This document shows positions 1-5,481 of a stretch of 6,267 nt of DNA, piece by piece (within the stretch, counting starts at the first letter, position 1; every line of letters starts with the position of its first letter). The notes under the pieces were generated by a model that worked only from the letters and a program-made list of their open reading frames with translations, did not search any database and was not told the origin of the DNA. The DNA is from Planctomycetaceae bacterium (GTDB taxonomy: Bacteria; Planctomycetota; Planctomycetia; Pirellulales; Pirellulaceae), in NCBI GenBank assembly GCA_003501565.1, contig DNPC01000719.1, positions 1 to 6,267 of the forward strand, read 5' to 3'. The position numbers and the translations under genes are program-made.

Positions 1-441
1 CAGCAGCTGGCGAGTCTGCGTGGTGCTGAACCTGCAGAACGAATAGCGGTCCAAGTGAGCATAGATAAACTCCGAGGACGCATGGCACTCGCTGGCGACG
101 GGCCCGACACACTACTCGCAAAAATGACAAACCGTTTGGCCTCCGCCGAACAAAAAAGACTCCTTGCTGAGCACGACGAATTAGCCAGGTTGGCACAGAC
201 GAAAGCCCGGGTAAAGCTCCTAGTCTCGTACATCGAACGTTCGATAGCGATTGTTTCGACTCAGCGCAAGGCATTGGAGACGATGTTGGTGCAGCGGGCC
301 GAAGATCAAGGACTTACACCCCAGCAGACAACCTCATCACTGCTTGCAAGCTTCAGCGATCGAGAGCTGCGGATGGTTTTGGATGCTGGTCAGCTGAAGC
401 TAGTTCGGCAGTTATTGCGATCATCGCCAACTAAATTCTGA
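1..441 (+). CDS. C-terminal part of an unrecognised helical protein (5' end outside window)
   Basis: The frame is open from base 1 to the TGA at 439-441 (146 codons visible). An in-frame GTG at 55 and ATG at 82 have no ribosome binding site in front, so the gene most likely begins upstream of the window and this is its C-terminus. The visible part is rich in Leu, Ala, Arg, Gln and Glu with no Cys or Trp, and reads as amphipathic helices, possibly coiled coil, between roughly visible residues 30 and 100. It ends in a segment with LTPQQ followed by a helix around 'LDAGQLKLVRQLL'. That ending faintly recalls periplasmic Spy/CpxP-type LTxxQ proteins, but the resemblance is too weak to name it. 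The next gene starts 10 bases downstream and its ribosome binding site touches this stop codon, so the two are almost certainly co-transcribed. Because the neighbours are exported, this product may also act in the periplasm, but its N-terminus is not visible. Function unknown. Confidence 0.75.
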   Translation, partial: QQLASLRGAEPAERIAVQVSIDKLRGRMALAGDGPDTLLAKMTNRLASAEQKRLLAEHDELARLAQTKARVKLLVSYIERSIAIVSTQRKALETMLVQRAEDQGLTPQQTTSSLLASFSDRELRMVLDAGQLKLVRQLLRSSPTKF

Positions 442-445
442 AGGA
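441..445 (+). promoter_or_regulatory. Shine-Dalgarno AAGGA for the toroid gene
   Basis: AAGGA lies six bases before the ATG at 452, and its first A is the last base of the preceding TGA stop. It is the only convincing Shine-Dalgarno site in the window. It fixes the start of the next gene at 452, and its overlap with the stop suggests translational coupling to the upstream gene. Confidence 0.65.
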
Positions 446-451
446 ACGGTC

Positions 452-1510
452 ATGAGAAATTGCAAGGTTCTGCGCTACCGGGGCTGGCCAATCGCATTGG
501 CTATTGTCTGTTGCTTGTGTCGGCCAGGTCTCGGTCAGCCGGGGAATCCTTCGACGGGCGATATCGTGCCTCGCGACGTTCGCGAGATCTATGACGCAGG
601 GCTCGAATACCTGGTCGCTACCCAAGCCAATGATGGCAATTGGGTTGATGGGCAAGCGGGTTGCGGAACCACGGGACTGGCATTACTAGCCCTTTTGGCG
701 TCCGGAGAAGATCCGAACTTCGGCAAGTACTCCTCGCCGATCCGAAAGGCAATACAAGCGCTGATTCGCGCTCAAAGTCCTTCGAGCGGGTACTTGGGCG
801 ATAGTATGTACCACCACGGGTTCGCAACTTTGGCGCTCGCTGAAGCTTATGGGCTGGTAGATGACAGCGAGTTGTGGGGCGCGGGCGGTCCAGATCGCTC
901 ACGTGAACGGTCCATCGGTGAATCGCTCGAACTGGCAGTGCGTTGTGCGATCACAGCCCAGTCGAAAAATCCCAATCGTGCTTGGCGCTACTCGCCAGGA
1001 AGTCGCGATGCTGACACGAGTGTCAGTGGAGCAGTGCTGATGGGACTGTTGGCGGCGCGCAACGCGGGCGTAGAAGTCCCTGACAAAAATATTGACGACG
1101 CTATCAAGTACTTTACTTCGCTTACGGGAAAGAACGGCACTGTTGGCTACTCGGGTGGATCAGGTAGTTTAAGTCAGTCCATTGCTCGATCTTGCATCGC
1201 ATGCTTGGTGTACTCAATTGCAGGTCGAAAAGATCTTGATGCCTATGACGCAACCAAGGGTTACGTGATTGCGAACATGGACGAGCGATCACACTACGTT
1301 GAGTATGCCCGCTACTACGAAGCTCAAGCCCTCTTCCAAGCTGACATTGAAGCATGGGAAAAATGGAATCGGGGCATCATCCGAACGCTAAAAGCAACGC
1401 AGCGTGATGACGGTAGCTTCACTGGCCAGTTCGGAAATAGCGTTGCCACTTCACTCAATCTGTTGTCCATCGCCTTGAATTATCGATTTTTACCGATCTA
1501 TGAACGCTAA
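452..1510 (+). CDS. Exported prenyltransferase/squalene-oxidase-repeat (alpha/alpha-toroid) protein
   Basis: This 352-aa protein has the terpenoid-cyclase/prenyltransferase toroid fold. A signal peptide is visible: basic start (MRNCKVLRYR), hydrophobic core at about residues 12-23, and probable cleavage after GLG-28. Repeat-like helical hairpins follow, each led by a Q/G-rich turn: QANDGNW (58-64), QSPSSGYLG (108-116), AQSKNPNRAWRYSPG (169-183), GTVGYSGGSGS (229-239) and TQRDDGSF (316-323). A 'YYEAQALFQ' helix lies at 288-296 and the C-terminus is YRFLPIYER. Squalene-hopene cyclases use a DxDD acid motif and are much longer (over 600 aa). Here the nearest match is DADTS (186-190), missing the last Asp, and I see no zinc ligand set of a protein prenyltransferase. 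It is therefore probably not a cyclase; binding of a peptide or lipid is one guess. Mature Cys residues are 71, 165, 248 and 251, the last two forming CxxC. The start at 452 is supported by AAGGA. The gene overlaps the next by 11 bases. Fold assignment is fairly sure; function is unknown. Confidence 0.88.
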   Translation: MRNCKVLRYRGWPIALAIVCCLCRPGLGQPGNPSTGDIVPRDVREIYDAGLEYLVATQANDGNWVDGQAGCGTTGLALLALLASGEDPNFGKYSSPIRKAIQALIRAQSPSSGYLGDSMYHHGFATLALAEAYGLVDDSELWGAGGPDRSRERSIGESLELAVRCAITAQSKNPNRAWRYSPGSRDADTSVSGAVLMGLLAARNAGVEVPDKNIDDAIKYFTSLTGKNGTVGYSGGSGSLSQSIARSCIACLVYSIAGRKDLDAYDATKGYVIANMDERSHYVEYARYYEAQALFQADIEAWEKWNRGIIRTLKATQRDDGSFTGQFGNSVATSLNLLSIALNYRFLPIYER

Positions 1511-4394
1511 ACGAATGACATTGCAGCGCGTTGCGTTTGAACGCCAACCACGTTTTCGTGCGTTGTTGGTGTTGGTTCTGCTTAGTGCGATGGGGGCTGG
1601 GCTGAGGGCGGGTGATCCGCCGCCAGACGATGCTAGTACAAACGCGACTACGTCGGTTCCAAAAATACTTCGGCTGCGCGATGGTAGTTTTGCGACAGGG
1701 CAACTGCGTACTTCCACGGTCGACGGTCGCTTCTCTTGGTTGGTCGATGGTATGGCCGAGCCATTTGAGTTTGATCTCAAAGCACTGCGTGGATTCGCAC
1801 CGCTAAAGTTCAACAGCGTTTCCCCTAGTCCAAGTGCGTCTCACCAATTTGAGTTATCGGATGGCGGTTCTGTATTGGGTGACCTCAAGGCGATTGATGA
1901 GGAGTGGATTTCGATTGAATCGGATGTTCTCGGGGCGACCAGAATCAGAAGAGAGGCGGTGACAGCAATCGTCGATACTTCCTACGCTGGGCAAATCGTT
2001 TACCGTGGGCCAAGTGTCGATAATCGTTGGCAATCAATAAAGTCATCCAGCCGCTGGGAACACAAACATGGACGACTGGTCAACGCAAAAGCCGGTGGGA
2101 CTGTAGTCGGCAATATTGATCTTCCTGCAAAAAGTCGTGTTCGGATCGTACTGAGTTGGGAGGTCGGGATGCCGGACTTTGTCCTGTCGCTCGGCACTGA
2201 TCCTTCTCAGACGAATCAACGTGCGGACCGAGCAGCCGCTGGTGCCAGATTAGAAGTCTGGGATCGGGAGGTCGCGTTGGTGCGTGAGACACAGACCGAT
2301 GAAGAGGCCGGAACGGATGGCTTGGCGGAAATCCAGATGCTTGTCCAACTAGAGTTGGGGCAAAAGCGAATGGAGATCGTGATGTACCTGGATCAAATGG
2401 AGGGTCGAGCCGTTGGCTGTGATCGCCACGGTCGGCTGCTAGCGGAGACCGTGCTGCCAGACCCCGGTGCGCCTATCCGAACTGGAATTCACATTTCCAA
2501 CACCGGTCCCAGTCTGGCCCTCGACGAGATTGAGGTTCGGGAATGGGATGGGATTACAACGCACGGAAGTGCACAGTCTCTGATCGTCTCCCGTAGTGGC
2601 GTAATGGAAGGCAAGATCGAGGGCTATGATGCGGAGTCTGAGGTATTGCGTTTGTCGGGCGCCGAGACAGAAGAATTGCCACTGTCCCAACTGCGTCGGG
2701 GCTCTGTCACACCGGCAGTGATTGAGCAAGGATCTGCGGCAGAGGAAAGAGAAGAAGGACAACTGGAGTTCTTGTTGGTCGATCGCTCTCGCGTATTGGG
2801 GCATTTGATGCCGTCTGTTGATAGTGAGCATATTCGAGTCGATTGTCCGGTAACGGACGAAACTCTAGAAGTCGATATAGCAAGTGTGGTTGGCGTCATC
2901 GGAAGGGCTGTTGAAGGTCCGACCGAATACCCCGAAGGCCGGCATTGCACCTTGCAGTTGGCTGGAACAGAACTGGCGGGTTGCCTCGCAAAGGTTGAAC
3001 CAACCGAGCGGAGCGACGTGCCGGCGTTTGCGTTTCATCCTGCTGCATCTAGCAATGCAAGCCGCCTCAACGGCGATGCTGCGGGTACGATCGTTTACCG
3101 TATGGCAGCCCCCGAACCCGCTCCCAGGCCTCTGCGAACAATCAACAGGTCCCGGATCTTTAGGCGGCCGACAACAGCCAGGAATACCGTAGTAACACCG
3201 AGGATTCATATAGAAATAGGAGATGAACCGCAGCTCGCATTTCGTACGGGAGATGTTGTATCAGGTTCGGTAAAGGGGATTGATGCGTCTGGCGTACACT
3301 TCAGTTCGCCGCAAACGACGACCAATTTCGCCGATCACTTGCAACTCAAGAGTGTGACTCTCCAATCGTATGAGCGAGGCGTCACGATTGGTGAAAAGAA
3401 GCTTAAACGCTTGGTGACCGTACCCAGGTTACAGCAAGACTTTCCTCCAACGCATTTGTTAATCTCGACGACCGGAGACTATTTGCGAGGGCGATTGCAG
3501 CGACTCGATGATGACCTAGCAGTTATGGAAGTAGGACGCGAGTCTGTTTCGATCCCACGGGCGGCCATTGCAAAAATCGTTTGGTTGTTCGAACGTGATT
3601 GGGACACAAACGACCAAGTTGAGGATGAAAATCGGACGAGCGGCCAAGGTGATGATAAGCAGTTTGTCGGTGCCACTGATCCAGCCGATAAGGATTTGCC
3701 GTTCTTGGTGCATACCCTTCGCAGCGGAGATCGTGGACTTACGTTCGAACCGTCTGCACTAACCCAGGATGGAAGACTAATCGGTCGTAGTAGTTTGCTG
3801 GGTGACTGCGAGGTACCGCTGGGGCTAGTGCATCGCATTCTGTTTGGCAAAGATGTTGGGGAACGGATTCGGCAGTACCATGACGATCCTTGGTCGCTTT
3901 CCTTGGCAACGCTTCCGAAAGTGTTCCAGCAATCCGATAGCGGGGACGTACCAGTCAACGCTCTAGACGGTAACCCTGCACCCACCTTCACATTGCAGAC
4001 TCTCGATGGTGACGAATTTGATCTTGCTCAAACTCGCGGCAAAGTGATCGTGCTGGACTTTTGGGCAAGTTGGTGCGGACCCTGCATGCAATCTATGCCG
4101 CGTCTTGAATCAGCAGTTGAAGAGATTGGCTCTCCCGATGTGCGTTTGATCGCCATTAATCTTCAAGAGAGTTCCACTCGCGCGCGTGCGGCCATCGAAC
4201 GTTTAGGAATTAATCCTCTGGTGCTGCGCGACCAAGATGGTAAGGTCGCATCGGCATACGGCGCGCGAGCAATTCCTCAAACCGTTGTGATCGATCGAGA
4301 CGGCACTGTTGCAGGCGTGTTCGTTGGCGGCAGCAAGAAGACACTCGATTCAGCAGTCGAGTGTATCCGCAAGCAACTAGGTTCACCACTTTAG
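1500..4394 (+). CDS. Large exported beta-repeat protein with C-terminal TlpA/thioredoxin domain
   Basis: The protein has 964 aa. A signal peptide is seen: basic N-region, hydrophobic stretch ALLVLVLLSAMGAGL (21-35), probable cleavage after LRA-37. Two beta-rich repeats follow (about 56-102 and 117-160). Next is a Trp-containing beta-sandwich-like region (about 165-350) resembling LamG/DUF1080-type domains, then about six more repeats (361-783). The C-terminal TlpA-like domain (about 817-964) starts at GNPAPTFTLQTLDG, carries the redox motif WCGPC (W858-C862) in 'DFWASWCGPC', and has the cis-proline at P926 in AIPQT. CGPC is typical of extracytoplasmic reducing thioredoxin-like proteins such as TlpA and ResA, so a disulfide-reductase role outside the cytoplasm is inferred. 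The start at 1500 overlaps the previous gene by 11 bases; an in-frame ATG at 1515, five codons later, is equally plausible. Neither has a Shine-Dalgarno site, so initiation probably depends on coupling to the upstream stop (TAA 1508-1510). Most of the length has no function I can name. Confidence 0.88.
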   Translation: MNAKRMTLQRVAFERQPRFRALLVLVLLSAMGAGLRAGDPPPDDASTNATTSVPKILRLRDGSFATGQLRTSTVDGRFSWLVDGMAEPFEFDLKALRGFAPLKFNSVSPSPSASHQFELSDGGSVLGDLKAIDEEWISIESDVLGATRIRREAVTAIVDTSYAGQIVYRGPSVDNRWQSIKSSSRWEHKHGRLVNAKAGGTVVGNIDLPAKSRVRIVLSWEVGMPDFVLSLGTDPSQTNQRADRAAAGARLEVWDREVALVRETQTDEEAGTDGLAEIQMLVQLELGQKRMEIVMYLDQMEGRAVGCDRHGRLLAETVLPDPGAPIRTGIHISNTGPSLALDEIEVREWDGITTHGSAQSLIVSRSGVMEGKIEGYDAESEVLRLSGAETEELPLSQLRRGSVTPAVIEQGSAAEEREEGQLEFLLVDRSRVLGHLMPSVDSEHIRVDCPVTDETLEVDIASVVGVIGRAVEGPTEYPEGRHCTLQLAGTELAGCLAKVEPTERSDVPAFAFHPAASSNASRLNGDAAGTIVYRMAAPEPAPRPLRTINRSRIFRRPTTARNTVVTPRIHIEIGDEPQLAFRTGDVVSGSVKGIDASGVHFSSPQTTTNFADHLQLKSVTLQSYERGVTIGEKKLKRLVTVPRLQQDFPPTHLLISTTGDYLRGRLQRLDDDLAVMEVGRESVSIPRAAIAKIVWLFERDWDTNDQVEDENRTSGQGDDKQFVGATDPADKDLPFLVHTLRSGDRGLTFEPSALTQDGRLIGRSSLLGDCEVPLGLVHRILFGKDVGERIRQYHDDPWSLSLATLPKVFQQSDSGDVPVNALDGNPAPTFTLQTLDGDEFDLAQTRGKVIVLDFWASWCGPCMQSMPRLESAVEEIGSPDVRLIAINLQESSTRARAAIERLGINPLVLRDQDGKVASAYGARAIPQTVVIDRDGTVAGVFVGGSKKTLDSAVECIRKQLGSPL
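1665..3848 (+). repeat. About eight degenerate protein-level repeats inside the TlpA-fusion protein
   Basis: These repeats show in the protein, not in the DNA. Each unit is about 43-50 residues: a strand with a polar turn (often D/S-G), then 'hxGxLxxhD', two short strands, and an end of the form 'hPxxxhxxI'. Approximate units are 56-102 (LRDGSFATGQL), 117-160 (LSDGGSVLGDLKAID), 361-404 (VSRSGVMEGKIEGYD), 423-469 (LVDRSRVLGHLMPSVD), 484-535 (LQLAGTELAGCLAKVE, most divergent), 578-624 (FRTGDVVSGSVKGID), 653-697 (ISTTGDYLRGRLQRLD) and 736-783 (LRSGDRGLTFEPS, divergent). Unit endings match too: DLKALRGF, REAVTAIV, PLSQLRRG, DIASVVGV, PRAAIAKIV and PLGLVHRIL. The period and pattern suggest small SH3- or Sm-like beta barrels; this is inferred by eye. 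A LamG-like segment separates units two and three. Confidence 0.5.
3948..4391 (+). other. TlpA/AhpC-TSA-like thioredoxin domain of the fusion protein
   Basis: This covers residues 817-964. The order of elements fits the TlpA/ResA group: entry strand 'APTFTLQTLDGDEFDL', beta strand 'KVIVLDFWASW', active-site WCGPC at bases 4071-4085, the central strand VRLIAINLQE, an inserted helix before the strand LVLRDQDGKVASAYG, cis-Pro926 in 'RAIPQTVVIDRDG', and a last strand with G(V)FVGG. All catalytic features of a redox-active member are present. A further Cys at 955 near the C-terminus is not part of the motif. Confidence 0.88.
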
Positions 4395-4491
4395 GAGTCG
4401 CTCTTTGTCTGGCGGAACTGTCGTTTTGCTTCCAACGGATCTTCCGGCCAGCTTGGGAATTGGCAAGCGGATATAGTGTTCGCAACTCGCC

Positions 4492-4513
4492 GGTAGCGGC
4501 GTCGTCGGCTACC
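4492..4513. repeat. Inverted repeat GGTAGC-10 nt-GCTACC in the gap before the reductase gene
   Basis: The arms are 4492-4497 and 4508-4513, perfect over 6 bp, with a GC-rich 10-base loop. It lies about 100 bases after the TlpA-fusion stop and about 50 bases before the reductase ATG. No T-run follows, so it is not a standard intrinsic terminator. It could be a Rho-assisted end of the upstream operon, an operator, or chance. Confidence 0.25.
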
Positions 4514-4551
4514 TTCCGCGAAGACGTTCATGCACTATTTTCATTTCGACA

Positions 4552-4557
4552 GATAAT
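4552..4557 (+). promoter_or_regulatory. Possible -10 box (GATAAT) giving a leaderless transcript for the reductase gene
   Basis: GATAAT differs from TATAAT at one base. Seven bases separate it from the ATG at 4565, so transcription would begin at or next to the start codon. No Shine-Dalgarno sequence precedes that ATG, which fits leaderless translation. The -35 region is poor: TTCATG at 4527-4532 with a 19-base spacer. This is inferred from spacing only. Confidence 0.3.
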
Positions 4558-4564
4558 TTGCCAC

Positions 4565-5401
4565 ATGACTTCTGCCTTTTCTGACGAAGCAAGTCGCCTG
4601 CAGGCTGTTTTCGACTGTGAGTCTCCAGTCGCATTTGTAACCGGAAGTACCGCTGATCGAGTCGGGCGTGTCGTGGCGGAGAATCTTCAACGACTTGGCT
4701 GCCGCGTTGTGCTTCACGGGCGGACAAACCCTAGCGGGCATCCAGTAGGGACTGAACAACTTGCTGGGCGCGAGGTCCCAAAGCTCGCAGGTAACATCCA
4801 AGAGGAGGCGAATGTCCTGGCGTGGCGCGACTGGATCCTTGAACAATTTGGAAGAATCGATATCGCGGTCAACTCGGCAGCCTGTTGGGATCCCAAACCG
4901 CTTGAGGCGACCACCGAAGAGGACTGGACTCACCAGCTAATGGTAAATGCAGTTGGGCCTGCGATCAGTTGCAAGGCATTTGGCCTAGCCATGGTCGAGC
5001 AGAAAAGTGGCGGGGTGATCTTGAATGTAGGAGACTGGGCAATTGACCGGCCATATCTCGACTTCGCGGCCTACATGGTCAGCAAAGGGAACATTCCTAC
5101 CCTCACTTCCACAATGGCTGTCGAGCTTGCCACTCGTAACCCACGCGTCCGGGTAAATGCAGTTTTGCCAGGTCCCGTGATGATCGACAAAAGCGTAAGC
5201 GAGGAGCGGCAGGAACGTGTCCGAGAAGACTGTTTACTCAAACGCCATGGGACGGCTGAAGATGTCGCGCACGCGATCAGCTTTTTAGCCAGCAGTCCTT
5301 TTGTTACGGGAGTCTGCTTGAACGTGGATGGTGGGCGAAGCATTCACTCCGCCTCAGGTGCAAGTTCAAGCTGCGATTCGATCGCGCACCCTGGTGTTTG
5401 A
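4565..5401 (+). CDS. Short-chain dehydrogenase/reductase, pteridine reductase (PTR1/FolM)-like
   Basis: This is a 278-aa Rossmann-fold NAD(P)H-dependent oxidoreductase of the classical SDR size. Motifs, numbered from the ATG at 4565: cofactor loop TGSTADRVG (26-34) with an Arg as in the TGxxxRxG loop of pteridine reductases but one residue longer; R53 after 'VVLHG', where NADPH-preferring members often have Arg; NSAA (103-106) replacing NNAG; structural Asn128; D157 in NVGDW at the usual catalytic Ser position; Y170 and K174 of YxxxK; and PGP (202-204). Asp for Ser, 13 residues before the Tyr, matches Leishmania PTR1 (D181/Y194/K198), so reduction of a pterin or related substrate is inferred; the true substrate is unknown. 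The frame is open upstream to an ATG at 4361 inside the preceding gene, but those 68 codons show no SDR sequence, so 4565 is preferred. The last 20 residues or so after DGGRS are a Ser/Ala-rich tail of no clear role. The gene is separated from the upstream operon and converges with the peroxidase gene. Confidence 0.87.
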   Translation: MTSAFSDEASRLQAVFDCESPVAFVTGSTADRVGRVVAENLQRLGCRVVLHGRTNPSGHPVGTEQLAGREVPKLAGNIQEEANVLAWRDWILEQFGRIDIAVNSAACWDPKPLEATTEEDWTHQLMVNAVGPAISCKAFGLAMVEQKSGGVILNVGDWAIDRPYLDFAAYMVSKGNIPTLTSTMAVELATRNPRVRVNAVLPGPVMIDKSVSEERQERVREDCLLKRHGTAEDVAHAISFLASSPFVTGVCLNVDGGRSIHSASGASSSCDSIAHPGV

Positions 5402-5481
5402 CGGACAGAATCTTCGTTTTTCGCGTTTGGAAAAGCCGGGGATTCCGCGCCAGGAAGATCGGCCGCCGTGCAAAGTACTCG
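5402..5481. other. Short convergent intergenic gap, no clear terminator
   Basis: These 80 bases lie between two stop codons facing each other. Two weak structures were seen: GGAA-10 nt-TTCC at 5429-5446, extendable only across a bulge, and 8-base arms AGAATCTT (5407-5414) and AAGATTCT (5484-5491) with a 69-base gap. A TTTTT run lies at about 5417-5421. None makes a convincing intrinsic terminator, although both genes need an end here. Confidence 0.4.

Noticed and set aside
232..245. Perfect 14-base palindrome ATCGAACGTTCGAT
   Set aside because: It lies inside the first gene, encodes ordinary residues there, and one such palindrome is not surprising in about 6 kb.
55..441. First gene read as a complete 128-aa protein from the GTG at 55
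   Set aside because: The frame is open to base 1 and no ribosome binding site precedes the GTG, so a start off the left edge is more likely.
3479..3991. Long reverse-strand open frame (170 codons) inside the TlpA-fusion gene
   Set aside because: Its translation is Ser/Arg/Pro-rich without recognisable motifs, while the forward frame carries consistent beta-repeat sequence; it is a shadow frame.
4361..4564. In-frame upstream extension of the reductase by 68 codons
   Set aside because: It overlaps the end of the TlpA-fusion gene, has no ribosome binding site, and its residues show no SDR or targeting pattern; the Rossmann fold begins shortly after the ATG at 4565.
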